Shown: positions 8,088 through 17,794, counted from the first letter of the stretch. The stretch is 64,000 nucleotides of DNA from Deltaproteobacteria bacterium (GCA_021824175.1 JAKALP010000011.1:1-64000), one strand, 5' to 3'. Notes: a model not told the origin generated them from the sequence alone. A program made the numbers and translations.

Positions 8088-10439
8088 TCAGTCCGCCTTG
8101 GAGCGGAAAAGTTTATACAATTTTGGATTTGTGCACACTTCGTAGTATTTGTGCGAAGAGATTTTGATCATCTTCAGAGTCTTGGCGTCCACTACCGGGA
8201 TCTGAGACTCTCGGATAATCAGCCGTTGATAACGCCCGCTTTTGGTGGGGAATCGGCCAGTATGTAGGGTGCAACTTCGGCCGTGAATATCTTTCAAGTC
8301 AGACTTGATTACCTGTAAATCAATTTCCTTGGAGAGCTTTTCAAAGCCTGCGCTGTTGAGCTCAATACCGTTGACATTGAAGCGTGTATAGAGATCGTCG
8401 GCCGTAGCCGCCATCTCTTCATCTGACTGCGTTTGAAATACAAAGAGATTGAACATCCCCTTTTTCGCGGCCAGCAGCCTGCGCCCGATTTTGGAGCAAC
8501 TCGACAATCGGTCGGCATGATTGATCGCGGGCGAGATCATGATGCGGTTGTTGCCATCAAAAAGGAATGTGGGAGCCTTGTCCCGGTAGCTGATACCGAC
8601 CCCTAGTTCCAAGATAGGCAGCAAATGCCGCCGGCTCTTCTCATTGTATCGTTGGATGATGATCAGCATGTTGAGGGCGATGCCGCAAGCCCGCGCCACG
8701 GCATACCAATCACTGGGGGCATTTTCTCTTTCAAAGATGGAAAGGATGATGGCATCGCCTTCAATAAAAATCTTGACCGCATCATATTCGGAAAGGATTT
8801 CGGAAATCGGATCAAAAAAATTCAAGCTGAAATAGGAGGCCGGATTCAAGCCGCGCTCATTCATCTGATGGGTGATGTCCGTGGAACCACGCACATCGGC
8901 CTTGATGACCACATGATTGATAATCGGTGTTTGGTCAGTGGTCTGTTCATTGGAAAGCAGATATTCAAAAAGGGTATTATTCTCCCGCGAAAGGGTAATG
9001 GCCTTTTCGTCAACGGAAAGATGCACCCGCTCCATGGCATCATTGATCACGTCGCAAATGCTTAAATCCCGGTGGTAACGGGCAAAGGCGTTCAAAAAAC
9101 GGATCAGGTAGGCCTTGCGCTTGGAAGAGGTGATCTGCTCCATGGACTTAATCTTCTTGTTCAAGGGGGCCAGATTGAAGGCTCGTCCGTAAACCTGGGA
9201 TAATCGCTTGAGACGACTTTTAATCAACCGTCGCGCGCGGATGGAGATCAAATACTGCATCACCTGCTGCGGTGCCAGCGGTGGGCAGTATTCAAGGTAT
9301 TCGGGCTGCATTTCATATGAGGCCGCGATGCGGTCAATGGCTCCTTTCTTCCGGAATTGATGATAGAAGAAATCGAGCACGGCTTTCTGGTGCCGGACCA
9401 ATTGCTTCAACCGCTCGATCTCCTTCGAGTCCCCTTTTTGCTTCTTCAACGCTTGCAGATCGGCCTTGGTGCGGCGCCAATTCAGCAAAGTATCGATATT
9501 GCCGATATGCCGCAAGTACCCATCAATTTTATCGATGTAGGCTTTTTGGCTGCTTTCCAACACCGGATTCTCATCCAACACCGGTGTTACTTTACGCTGG
9601 TCCACGGGCAACCCTTCGGCGGCAGGGTCCTGAAGATCGAGCTGGTTGATGAGATAACGAATAAAAAAGAGAAGATTTTCATACTTCTCCGGATCTTCAA
9701 TGCGACGCCCCAGGGACAGATCATACTCTTCGATCATAAACTGTTCATTATCGAAGTCCTTCATATGCAGAATGGATGTGCCGATCACATCCTCAAAAAA
9801 AGAGGAGCGGTTGCCGAAGATCGCCTCGCGCATCACCTGGATCTCTTTTTTTTCAATTTGGACCCAGAATCCACAGACTTCCTTACCAACCCGCTGCAAG
9901 ATCGTGGGGCGATCCTGGATGACCAGTTGTAATTTATCCTTGAGTTTGGGCGCCTCGGTCCAATCGTTGTGAACCGCCAAATCGGATTTGCGTACGGTTT
10001 TCTTCAGCCGTCCCACCAAATGGTCGTATTGGGTGCGGATCTCCTCCAGCAACATTTTGAGCACCGCGGCTTGCGCCAGATACTCGATCTGGGGTTCACG
10101 TCGCGCCTTGGCCTTGTTGAGCGCGTCGGTCATGATCTCTTTATAAAGCTGTTTGTGGGCGTCCACCTCCTTGACCCAACTGACCTGCCCGGCATCGCCG
10201 CCCCTTTTTTCGACCCCGGCATGTCGCGAGACAAGCTGGGAAATAATTTTGCGCAGAGAAAGCACAAAACCAGGACTTATCAACACATCATGGCGGATAT
10301 TGTCCACGCCAGGCACTAGACGGTCCAATGAGAAGTTTATTTTGTAGCTGTTTAGAAGAAAAGAGGTGAGCGGCGGCAGCTTTTTGGCGGATGAAAACAA
10401 ACCGAGCAGGCGCGGTATGCGATCGAACTTGAAGGGCAT
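8088..10439 (-). CDS. Large protein with C-terminal class III cyclase-like domain
   Basis: 783 residues. The first ~480 are mainly helical and charged and I do not recognise them. From about residue 505 the sequence fits a divergent class III adenylate/guanylate cyclase domain. It has VVIKADVRGST (Asp about 513, in the D-[IV]-x-G-[FS]-T metal motif), IEGDAIILS (second metal Asp, about 561), ELGVGISY, and then ISPAINHADRLSSC, which resembles the N-x-A-x-R-L segment that contacts the nucleotide. Both metal ligands are kept, so catalysis is possible. The base-recognition residues cannot be read with confidence. No transmembrane segment or receiver domain is apparent. The gene stands alone, and a short palindromic repeat lies just upstream. 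It could equally be an enzymatically dead binding domain. Confidence 0.6.
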   Translation of the reverse strand: MPFKFDRIPRLLGLFSSAKKLPPLTSFLLNSYKINFSLDRLVPGVDNIRHDVLISPGFVLSLRKIISQLVSRHAGVEKRGGDAGQVSWVKEVDAHKQLYKEIMTDALNKAKARREPQIEYLAQAAVLKMLLEEIRTQYDHLVGRLKKTVRKSDLAVHNDWTEAPKLKDKLQLVIQDRPTILQRVGKEVCGFWVQIEKKEIQVMREAIFGNRSSFFEDVIGTSILHMKDFDNEQFMIEEYDLSLGRRIEDPEKYENLLFFIRYLINQLDLQDPAAEGLPVDQRKVTPVLDENPVLESSQKAYIDKIDGYLRHIGNIDTLLNWRRTKADLQALKKQKGDSKEIERLKQLVRHQKAVLDFFYHQFRKKGAIDRIAASYEMQPEYLEYCPPLAPQQVMQYLISIRARRLIKSRLKRLSQVYGRAFNLAPLNKKIKSMEQITSSKRKAYLIRFLNAFARYHRDLSICDVINDAMERVHLSVDEKAITLSRENNTLFEYLLSNEQTTDQTPIINHVVIKADVRGSTDITHQMNERGLNPASYFSLNFFDPISEILSEYDAVKIFIEGDAIILSIFERENAPSDWYAVARACGIALNMLIIIQRYNEKSRRHLLPILELGVGISYRDKAPTFLFDGNNRIMISPAINHADRLSSCSKIGRRLLAAKKGMFNLFVFQTQSDEEMAATADDLYTRFNVNGIELNSAGFEKLSKEIDLQVIKSDLKDIHGRSCTLHTGRFPTKSGRYQRLIIRESQIPVVDAKTLKMIKISSHKYYEVCTNPKLYKLFRSKAD

Positions 10440-10468
10440 AGGGTCCTTATGATCACAGGATAGTTACT

Positions 10469-10516
10469 ACAAGCTGTCTCAAAATAATCTTCTGGCCCAA
10501 AATCCATTTTTGAGAT
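10469..10516. repeat. Long palindromic repeat, family A, core-deleted copy
   Basis: ACAAGCTGTCTCAAAATAA is followed within 25 bases by the near-inverse TTTTTGAGATGGCTT. Only the outer arms are present; the GGAGGCAAATTT core is missing. Confidence 0.7.
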
Positions 10517-10652
10517 GGCTTTTTAATCTCATAAACAACTTCCCCTACACGGTATCACAGAGATGAAAAAAAATCCATCATTTCGTTCTGTTACATACCG
10601 CGCCGACTAAACGGGCCATAATATATGTTTTTGAATTGCCAAACGGAATGAA

Positions 10653-11672
10653 TTACCGAAATTCGGGGAAGCGATTTTCGGACACCAACCGGATTAGGGT
10701 CGATACAACGGTGCTGTCGTAAAGAGCACCACTGTTGTCTTGCAGTTCGTCCAGGGCGCGCTGCAATCCCAGCGATGGTCGGTAAGGGCGGTGGGAAGCA
10801 ATGGTTTCAAACACATCGGCCACGGCAAGAATCCGTGCCTGGAGCAGTATATCTTTCTCCTTGAGACCTTGGGGGTATCCGCTGCCGTCCAAGCGTTCGT
10901 GATGCTGAAGGATAATCTCCGCCAGCGGCCAGGGAAACTCGATCTGCTTCAAAATATCATAACCGGCGCGCACGTGATTTTTGATCAACTCATACTCCAA
11001 GTCGGACAAGCGGCCCGGCTTGGCCAAAATTCCAGCAGGCACGGTAATTTTGCCCAGATCATGGATGACGGCAGCCATGCGCAAGCCATAAACATCATCG
11101 TCAGACAAACTCATTTCCTTAGCCACGGTGCAAGCCAGCTCAGCCACCCGCTGCTGGTGTCCGGCGGTATAAGGATCACGCATTTCGACCGCCACTGAAA
11201 TGGCCTGGACAATACCTTCCATGGCGCGCTGAAATTTATCCAGATTCAGTTTGAGGTCCGCCAGAGCTTTCAAACGTTCCTGTTTCGAATTTCTTTCGGA
11301 CAGCACCCGTTTTAGTCGTGCGATAAACTCGGCAATGCGCAAAGGTTTCTGTATAAAATCACTAGCCCCTTGCTGTACAATATCTTCGTAGTTGAAATCC
11401 CCCACATAGCCGGTCATCACGATGACATCGGCCTCATACTGGGTCTTGACGATCCGCCCCAATTCAATCCCGCTCATTTCTGGCATCTTGATATCGGTAA
11501 CGACCACATCCACGGGATAGGCTTGCAGGATCTTCAATGCTTCTCCGGGGCTTTCGGCCGCGAAGCAATTGAACCCGGACAACGTCAATCCCGATTTAAG
11601 CATGAGGCGCACCGACTCATCATCATCGACAACCAAGATAATGCTCTCATTGGGTTGGGGCATTGGGGCCAT
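10653..11672 (-). CDS. Response regulator with HD-GYP domain
   Basis: 339 residues. A receiver domain (about 10-125) has the acidic pocket VVDDDE and the phospho-acceptor Asp in VVVTDIKMPEMSG. A linker and an HD-GYP domain (about 155-335) follow, with HDLGK and HHERLDGSGYP. HD-GYP proteins break down cyclic di-GMP, so this is a likely phosphorylation-controlled c-di-GMP phosphodiesterase affecting motility, biofilm or secretion. The ATG at 11672 sits five bases after GGAAG; a GTG two codons earlier would overlap that site. It starts only 9 bases after the hisD stop, so the two genes are probably co-transcribed, an odd pairing. No sensor kinase is nearby. Confidence 0.93.
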   Translation of the reverse strand: MAPMPQPNESIILVVDDDESVRLMLKSGLTLSGFNCFAAESPGEALKILQAYPVDVVVTDIKMPEMSGIELGRIVKTQYEADVIVMTGYVGDFNYEDIVQQGASDFIQKPLRIAEFIARLKRVLSERNSKQERLKALADLKLNLDKFQRAMEGIVQAISVAVEMRDPYTAGHQQRVAELACTVAKEMSLSDDDVYGLRMAAVIHDLGKITVPAGILAKPGRLSDLEYELIKNHVRAGYDILKQIEFPWPLAEIILQHHERLDGSGYPQGLKEKDILLQARILAVADVFETIASHRPYRPSLGLQRALDELQDNSGALYDSTVVSTLIRLVSENRFPEFR

Positions 11673-11681
11673 AATCACTTC

Positions 11682-12986
11682 CTATCTCTTGGCCAAACGG
11701 ATTTCTACGGAGCGGGCATGGGCTTCCAATCCCTCCACCCGGGCCAGACAGATGATGTCTTGGGCCTCTTTTTGAAACGCTTCGGCCGTATAGTGGATAA
11801 TGCTCGTATTTTTTAAAAAATGATTTACGGACAACGCTGAAGAAAAACGCGCGGTTCCAGCCGTGGGCAACACGTGGTTGGGGCCAGCAACATAATCGCC
11901 TACCGGTTCCGGGGTATTTTTCCCTAAAAATACGGCACCTGCGTGCCGGATGCGGCCGACATACGCAAACGGATCTTGTACCTGGAGCTCTAAATGCTCC
12001 GGCGCCATGCGGTTGGCCAACTCAATGGCCATATTTATGTCCGGCACCACCAGCAAAGCGCCAAAGGATTTCAGCGATTCTTCAGCGATCTCGCGTCGGG
12101 GCAACTCGGCGACCTGGTTTACCAATGACTGCCGCACCGCTTGAGCCAGGGGCAAGGAATCGGTCATCAGGATACTCGACGCCTTGGGATCATGCTCTGC
12201 CTGGGAAAGAAGATCAGCGGCAATGCAGGCCGGGTCTGCGTGTTCATCGGCAATGATCAACACTTCGCTGGGTCCGGCGATCATATCGATCTGCACCATG
12301 CCCGCCACCAGCTTTTTGGCCAGGGTCACAAATACATTGCCCGGCCCAACAATTACATCCACTTTAGCAATGCTGGTGGTGCCAAAAGCCAACGCAGCTA
12401 TGGCCCAGGCGCTGCCGACTTTGTAAATTTCATCCACACCGGCAGCCTGGGCCGCAACCAGCAGATGGGGGCTGACATTACCATCGCGGGTGGGCGGCGT
12501 CACCATTACCACCCGCTTGACACCAGCGATCTTGGCGGGTATCGCGCCCATCAACACCGATGAAACCAATGGAGTTTGCCCCTGTCGGCCCCCTGGAACA
12601 TATACCCCAGCCGCATCTACCGGGTTGACCATCTGCCCTAAAAAAGTCCCGGGGCGCGATGTATCATTCCAGGAGCGAGACATCTGTTTTTGATGAAAAG
12701 CGGAAATCTGTTCAACGGCCCGGTTCAGGGCTTTTTTGAATTGGCGATCCACTTTTTTCGCGGCCGCTTTGATCTCAGTGGTCGAAACCTGTATCTGATC
12801 AATTTCCATCTGGGGTGCATCAAAACGGCGGGTGTATTCCAGCAGCGCTTGATCACCTTTTTTACGGACATCGGCCAGAATGCGTTCCACTGCCACCAGA
12901 TCCTTGCGTCCGAAGGCTAAATCTCTCTTTTCAATACGGTCTATGCGCTTAGCAGCCGATTCCGATGGGTAGTGCAAAATATTCAT
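11682..12986 (-). CDS. hisD: Histidinol dehydrogenase
   Basis: Catalyses the last two NAD-dependent steps of histidine synthesis, L-histidinol to L-histidine. At 434 residues it has the full family length. Signatures include PGGRQGQTPLVSS, the segment around IAGPSEVLIIADEHADP with zinc/NAD-site residues, LLSQAEHDP, and the C-terminal GPNHVLPT and FSSALSVNHFLK. The start at 12986 has AGGGA upstream. No other his gene is in the window. It heads an operon whose second gene is the HD-GYP regulator. A 10-G run lies about 190 bases upstream. Confidence 0.96.
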   Translation of the reverse strand: MNILHYPSESAAKRIDRIEKRDLAFGRKDLVAVERILADVRKKGDQALLEYTRRFDAPQMEIDQIQVSTTEIKAAAKKVDRQFKKALNRAVEQISAFHQKQMSRSWNDTSRPGTFLGQMVNPVDAAGVYVPGGRQGQTPLVSSVLMGAIPAKIAGVKRVVMVTPPTRDGNVSPHLLVAAQAAGVDEIYKVGSAWAIAALAFGTTSIAKVDVIVGPGNVFVTLAKKLVAGMVQIDMIAGPSEVLIIADEHADPACIAADLLSQAEHDPKASSILMTDSLPLAQAVRQSLVNQVAELPRREIAEESLKSFGALLVVPDINMAIELANRMAPEHLELQVQDPFAYVGRIRHAGAVFLGKNTPEPVGDYVAGPNHVLPTAGTARFSSALSVNHFLKNTSIIHYTAEAFQKEAQDIICLARVEGLEAHARSVEIRLAKR

Positions 12987-13444
12987 GCCGATAGTCCCTT
13001 TCTTTGAAGCGTCCAGATGCGTTGCGTGGTAGGTCCGGCGAGGTCCATTTCGAAGGCATATCTGATAGAGCTTTGAAATATGGGCAATTTGCGGCGCCGT
13101 GTCAAGCCGGATTTAATCGTTCCTTTTTTTTCATCGAAGCCAGCCACCGCTCTTTGGAGGATCACATTTTTCCCGCTGGGGGGGGGGCCACCAAGGATGC
13201 AATAAATCATACGCTGAATGTCTACTTTTGTATGTGACAATATCACGGAAGATGATACTCCTTCTCGAATCCCAAAAAGACATAAAAGATTTTATTCAAC
13301 TTTTTAAGCTTAAAGGTCATGGCATAGCCTTTGCTGATTTACCCATTTATGTTGCGCTTGATCGACCATAAGAAGCTCAATTGCCTTGCCCTGGACTTGT
13401 ACGGATCTCAATCCCTTTCACCCTTAATGAATGGAGTAGATTGC
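12987..13444. other. Intergenic region with a 10-G homopolymer
   Basis: Divergent spacer between hisD and the secreted protein. It contains ten consecutive G residues at 13178-13187. A reverse-strand open frame (12983-13246) overlapping the hisD start by ATGA spans this run but has no recognisable protein features. No repeat or terminator was found. Confidence 0.5.
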
Positions 13445-14131
13445 ATGACTGGCAAAAAATTATTCCCCCCCCTCGCAGCTATTTTTCTAGTTCTCATTTT
13501 GGCAGCCGGTGCTGCGGCGGCCCCCGGAGACTTCAACATTGGCCTCAACTGGGGAGGCCGAGCCCCCATTGCATCAGTGTATCTCTTCCCGCAAGATACG
13601 GATGTTAATGACGGGATTTTTAGATTTGATTCTTGGGGACTTTTGAGCTACCGCCTTTGGGGTCCACGTTTTCAATTCTCGCTCAATGGATTTAACCTCG
13701 AGCGCCGCAAGAGCTACACACTGATCTACTATCGAGGCAGCCAAAGCGCTCCTGAAATCATCTGCCTCGGCAGCAGCACCACCAACCGCAGAGGGTTCCT
13801 CAATATTACGGGACGTGCAGATGTATGCAGTATGCCGAGCACCACAGATCCTGATTATTTCCATGGAGCTCAAATTATGTTGGTGCCCTCAGACAGTGTA
13901 GTGTGTGCCCAGGGTGATTTTCTAACACCCGAAAGTGAGAAGAATCTGATCACCTATCATTCTATACGGTTTACCGATACTGATGGCTGCCCAGCGGAAA
14001 ATGAAGTAAACCCGCCCCCACCGGCTGATAATCAACCTCCAACCGGGGGCACGGGTACAGGGGATCCTGAACCATCTTCACCCCCAGCAGACTCGGGGGG
14101 CGGAAGCAGCGGTGAAGTACTACCATATTAG
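13445..14131 (+). CDS. Secreted hypothetical protein
   Basis: 228 residues, not recognised. The ATG at 13445 has GGAG eight bases upstream and gives a clean signal peptide: a KK n-region, the hydrophobic LAAIFLVLILAAG stretch, and an AAAAP cleavage zone near residue 25. The mature part looks like a small beta-rich domain (aromatic, Gly and Asn rich). It has four cysteines (in the segments IICLG, DVCSM, VVCAQ, DGCPA) that could form disulfides in the periplasm. The last 40 residues are a low-complexity Pro/Gly/Ser tail. A strong terminator follows, so it is monocistronic. Confidence 0.7.
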   Translation: MTGKKLFPPLAAIFLVLILAAGAAAAPGDFNIGLNWGGRAPIASVYLFPQDTDVNDGIFRFDSWGLLSYRLWGPRFQFSLNGFNLERRKSYTLIYYRGSQSAPEIICLGSSTTNRRGFLNITGRADVCSMPSTTDPDYFHGAQIMLVPSDSVVCAQGDFLTPESEKNLITYHSIRFTDTDGCPAENEVNPPPPADNQPPTGGTGTGDPEPSSPPADSGGGSSGEVLPY

Positions 14132-14167
14132 CTTTAGGGTAGCCTGACAAAACTAAAAATAACTCTA

Positions 14168-14207
14168 AAAAGGGCCTTTGGCTTACCAAAGGCCCTTTTG
14201 TGTTTCT
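14168..14207 (+). terminator. Rho-independent terminator
   Basis: A perfect 14-bp stem AAAAGGGCCTTTGG (14168-14181) with its inverse (14186-14199), a 4-base loop, then a T-rich tail. Confidence 0.9.
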
Positions 14208-14460
14208 GAGAAATGCTTCCCTTTAAGCTACGATGCTTAGGGTGCTTTTCGGCATCGCATTTCAACCCTCCGAGATTAGCCCAATACTCCACCAAAAAGA
14301 TAGGGATTCCGGCAACTTGAAGATTTATGGGCAAGAGTCTTGAGGTAGCGCTTTGCTATTGACTTGTTGTTACAATTCTAAGATAAACAGTCCTTTGTTT
14401 AACCTTCGAAACGCCAAAGCTGATTTTGTATCACTGTATCTATCCAATTGGAGGAATCAA

Positions 14461-15549
14461 ATGAGCCCGAAACGAATTTACAACTTCAACGCCGGACCAG
14501 CGGCCCTTCCCCAAACTGTACTGGAAGAGATTCAAAAGGATTTCCTGAATTTTAAAGGTTCGGGCATGTCCATTACCGAGGTCAGCCATCGTTCCAAATG
14601 GTTCGACGAGGTGATCAACGATGCGGTGGCGCGGGTCAAGCGCATCCTCAAGCTGGACGCTCGTTACCAGGTGCTGTTCCTGCAGGGCGGGGCCAGCATG
14701 CAGTTTGCTCAAATTCCTATGAATTTCCTGGACGACACCCGTACGGCCGACTATGTCAATACCGGCACATGGTCTACCAAAGCCATCAAGGAAGCCAAGT
14801 TGCTCGGTAAAAAAATCCAGGTGGTGGCCTCCTCTGAGGATCGCAACTTTGCCTATATCCCCAAAAACATAAAGTTTACGCCTGGCGCCACCTATGTGCA
14901 CATCACCTCTAACAACACCATTAAGGGCACCCAGTGGGCCAACTACCCTGACACAGGCGACGCGCCACTGGTTGCCGACATGTCTTCGGACATCTTCTCC
15001 CGCCCCTTTGATGCCAGCAAGTTCGGGTTGATTTATGCCGGCGCCCAGAAGAACATGGGTCCAGCCGGTGTCTGCCTGGTGGTGGTGCGCGATGACCTGC
15101 TCAAGCTGGAAGCCCAGAATCTGCCGACCATGCTGAAGTACTCCACCCATGCCAAAGAGAACTCCATGTACAATACGCCGCCGTGCTTCTCCGTTTATAC
15201 AGTACAACTGGTCCTCAAATGGCTCGAAGAAACAGTGGGTGGCCTGGACAAGATGGCGGCCATCAACCAGAAAAAAGCGGACCTGATTTACAATCTGCTC
15301 GACACCAGCGGTTTTTACCGCGGTACGGCCGACAAGGACAGCCGGTCCCAAATGAATGTCACTTTCAGACTGCCTACGGAAGATCTGGAGAAGAAATTCA
15401 TTGCTGAAGCCACGGCCAGTGATATGGGCGGACTTAAGGGCCACCGCTCCGTGGGCGGCTGCAGAGCATCCATCTACAATGCTACAGGCGTCAAAGCGGT
15501 GGAAGCGCTGGTGGATTTCATGAAGAGTTTTGAAAAGAAGAACGGATAG
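14461..15549 (+). CDS. serC: Phosphoserine aminotransferase
   Basis: A PLP enzyme converting 3-phosphohydroxypyruvate plus glutamate to O-phosphoserine (serine synthesis; also used in pyridoxal synthesis). 362 residues, the normal length. It begins with IYNFNAGPAALP and has the HRSKWFDEV segment. The PLP lysine lies in YAGAQKNMGPAG, and the C-terminal GHRSVGGCRASIYNA binds substrate. The ATG at 14461 follows GGAGG by six bases; longer in-frame starts upstream add nothing conserved. It is bounded by terminators on both sides and therefore an independent transcription unit. Confidence 0.97.
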   Translation: MSPKRIYNFNAGPAALPQTVLEEIQKDFLNFKGSGMSITEVSHRSKWFDEVINDAVARVKRILKLDARYQVLFLQGGASMQFAQIPMNFLDDTRTADYVNTGTWSTKAIKEAKLLGKKIQVVASSEDRNFAYIPKNIKFTPGATYVHITSNNTIKGTQWANYPDTGDAPLVADMSSDIFSRPFDASKFGLIYAGAQKNMGPAGVCLVVVRDDLLKLEAQNLPTMLKYSTHAKENSMYNTPPCFSVYTVQLVLKWLEETVGGLDKMAAINQKKADLIYNLLDTSGFYRGTADKDSRSQMNVTFRLPTEDLEKKFIAEATASDMGGLKGHRSVGGCRASIYNATGVKAVEALVDFMKSFEKKNG

Positions 15550-15576
15550 AGATCGCTCACTTTAAGAAACACATAT

Positions 15577-15618
15577 CACCCGGCCTGCCGCACGAATCCA
15601 TGTGCAGGCGGCCGGGTG
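15577..15618 (+). terminator. Terminator-like hairpin after serC
   Basis: CACCCGGCC (15577-15585) pairs with GGCCGGGTG (15610-15618), with a further GCAC/GTGC inner stem. The T-run after it is weak. Confidence 0.65.
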
Positions 15619-15996
15619 TTCATGTCTTTATTGCCTCACGCAATTGATCATCAGCGCAATGGGATCCCATTCTTTCAAGTTCCCCCCTCCCTATTTGTCC
15701 ATACCAAATAATAACCTAATCCATCTCGGTGTTATTCAGAGTGATGCTACCCCTGCAGGTCCCAAAGCACACTCTCAAAACAGACAAAATCATACTCTGG
15801 GATACCCTCCCGCGGCAACCGCAAGTGTTATTACTGGTTTTTATTTGACGTTTTTCTGAAATCCGAATACTTACAACTATGGATCATTTATAAATAAGCT
15901 ACCAATAAAGGCTTAAGCTTTTGAGGGGGATGAGCCTTTTGTCCAGCACTCAACGGCTAACCCATTTTCAAATAATCCCCAAATAGGAGGTATGGC
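15619..15996. other. Intergenic region upstream of aor
   Basis: A/T-rich spacer. AAAGGCT at 15907 and AGCCTTTT at 15933 could form a weak stem before aor. No gene with a ribosome site or family features was found. Confidence 0.45.
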
Positions 15997-17739
15997 ATGG
16001 ACAAAATACTTCGCATCAATATGAGTGGTACCAAGGGTCCAACGATCAAAACCGAACCTCTGGGTGACTATACTGGCTTGGGCGGTCGGGCCATGACTTC
16101 AACCATCGTGGCCAAGGAGGTTTCTCCGACCTGCCATGCCCTCAGTGCTGAAAATAAGTTAGTGATATCCCCTGGCATTCTCAGTGGAACGGCAGCAGCC
16201 ATGTCTGGTCGCATCTCCGTGGGCTGCAAAAGCCCCCTGACTGGTGGCATCAAGGAATCCAACTCCGGGGGACAGCCCAGCCAGATGCTGGCGCGCCTGG
16301 GGTATGCCGCCATCATTCTTGAGGGCAAGCCTGGCAATGATCACCTGTACAAAGTGGTTATAAATAAGGACGGCGCTACCATTGCCCCGGCCGACGAACT
16401 CAAAATGCTGGGCAATTATGATGTGGTTGAAAAAATGAAAGCAGCGCATGGCGAAAAAATCGCCTGCATTTCCATTGGGCCGGCCGGAGAGATGAAGATG
16501 GGTGCGGCTTCCATCGCTTTCACCGATATGGAGTTGCGGCCAACCCGTCATGCCGGCCGCGGTGGGGTGGGTGCAGTTATGGGTGCCAAAGGGGTCAAAG
16601 TAATCGTCGTTGACGACGCTGGCACTCAGATGCGCCAAGGCAAAAACCCTGAAAAATTCAAGGAGGCCAACAAGGCTTTTGTGGCCGGACTGCGCCAGCA
16701 CCCGGTAACGGGAAAAGGTATGGCAGCTTATGGCACCAATGTGTTGACCAATGTCATCAACGAAGCCGGCGGGTATCCCACACGGAATTTCAAAACCGGC
16801 CAGTTTGAAGGGGCCGCGAAAATCGGTGGCGAAGCCCTGGCCAAACTTGAAAATGAACGCGGCGGGGAAGGATCGGCCACTAATGGCTGTCATCGGGGTT
16901 GTGTCGTGCGTTGCTCGGGCACATTCTACGACAAGAATGGGCAGTACGTAACCAAACAGCCGGAATATGAAACGGTTTGGGCCCACGGCGGCCATTGCGG
17001 CATTGATGATCTAGATGCCATCGCCCAGATGGACCGCCTGGAAGACGATTTCGGCTTGGATACCATTGAGATGGGTGTCACCCTTGGTGTGGCCATGGAC
17101 GCTGGACTGGCCAAATTCGGCGACGCCAAGGCGGCAATTAAGTTAATTAAGGAAGTCGGCCAGGGCACGCCTTTGGGACGGATCCTGGGTAGCGGTGCGG
17201 CTGTCACCGGCAAAGTATTCGGCGTAGAGCGCGTGCCCGTGGTCAAGGGGCAGGCCATGCCGGCCTATGATCCCAGGGCGGTTAAGGGCATTGGTGTAAC
17301 CTATGCCACTTCCACCATGGGGGCGGACCACACCGCTGGCTACGCTGTGACCGCCAACGTGCTGGGAGTCGGCGGGACGGTCAATGCGTTGAAACCCGAG
17401 GGACAGGTGGAACTGTCGCGTAATCTGCAAGTGGCTACGGCTGCGGTGGATGCCACCGGCATGTGTATCTTTGTCACCTTTGCCACTCTCGATATCCCCG
17501 AGGCGTTCCAGGCCTTGCTGGACCTCATGGAGAGCTGTACCGGCCAACCCATGACCGCTGAAAAATTCATCGATTTCGGCAAGCGTATTCTTAAGCTGGA
17601 ACGGGAATTCAACATAGCGGCTGGTTTCACCAAGTCCCACGACCGGCTGCCCGAATACTTCAAGAAAGAGTCTTTGACACCACACAAAGTAGTATTTGAT
17701 GTGAAGGATCAGGAGTTAGATCAAGTTTTCAACTTTTAA
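15997..17739 (+). CDS. aor: Aldehyde:ferredoxin oxidoreductase (tungsten enzyme)
   Basis: Oxidises aldehydes to acids (or the reverse) with ferredoxin as electron carrier, using a tungsten- or molybdenum-bispterin cofactor and a [4Fe-4S] cluster. 580 residues, close to the usual ~600. The N-terminal domain has the LGGRAMTSTIVAKEV and GRISVGCKSPLTGG pterin-contact segments and ARLGYAAIILEGKP. Cluster cysteines are seen as NGCHRGCVVRC (about 298, 302, 306) plus a distal Cys near 490. The PTRHAGRGGVGAVMG motif is present. The start has GGAGG. A strong terminator follows at once. In anaerobes such enzymes serve amino-acid or fatty-acid metabolism. Confidence 0.95.
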   Translation: MDKILRINMSGTKGPTIKTEPLGDYTGLGGRAMTSTIVAKEVSPTCHALSAENKLVISPGILSGTAAAMSGRISVGCKSPLTGGIKESNSGGQPSQMLARLGYAAIILEGKPGNDHLYKVVINKDGATIAPADELKMLGNYDVVEKMKAAHGEKIACISIGPAGEMKMGAASIAFTDMELRPTRHAGRGGVGAVMGAKGVKVIVVDDAGTQMRQGKNPEKFKEANKAFVAGLRQHPVTGKGMAAYGTNVLTNVINEAGGYPTRNFKTGQFEGAAKIGGEALAKLENERGGEGSATNGCHRGCVVRCSGTFYDKNGQYVTKQPEYETVWAHGGHCGIDDLDAIAQMDRLEDDFGLDTIEMGVTLGVAMDAGLAKFGDAKAAIKLIKEVGQGTPLGRILGSGAAVTGKVFGVERVPVVKGQAMPAYDPRAVKGIGVTYATSTMGADHTAGYAVTANVLGVGGTVNALKPEGQVELSRNLQVATAAVDATGMCIFVTFATLDIPEAFQALLDLMESCTGQPMTAEKFIDFGKRILKLEREFNIAAGFTKSHDRLPEYFKKESLTPHKVVFDVKDQELDQVFNF

Positions 17740-17755
17740 TCTAAATGAGTTTTGA

Positions 17756-17790
17756 GGGCGTCACGTCATATGACTGGCGCCCCTTTTTTT
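17756..17790 (+). terminator. Rho-independent terminator after aor
   Basis: GGGCGTCA (17756-17763) pairs with TGGCGCCC (17775-17782), one G-U pair, followed by a run of seven T. It sits immediately before the next reading frame. Confidence 0.85.
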
Positions 17791-17794
17791 GACC

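Noticed and set aside
12983-13246. 87-codon leftward frame overlapping the hisD start by ATGA
   Set aside because: Overlap is suggestive, but the frame crosses a 10-G run and has no recognisable domain or convincing ribosome site.
14440-15444. Leftward frame across serC
   Set aside because: Antisense shadow of serC with His/Gly/Val-rich composition and no family features.
15602-15859. 85-codon frame between serC and aor
   Set aside because: Begins inside the serC terminator hairpin and has no coding character.
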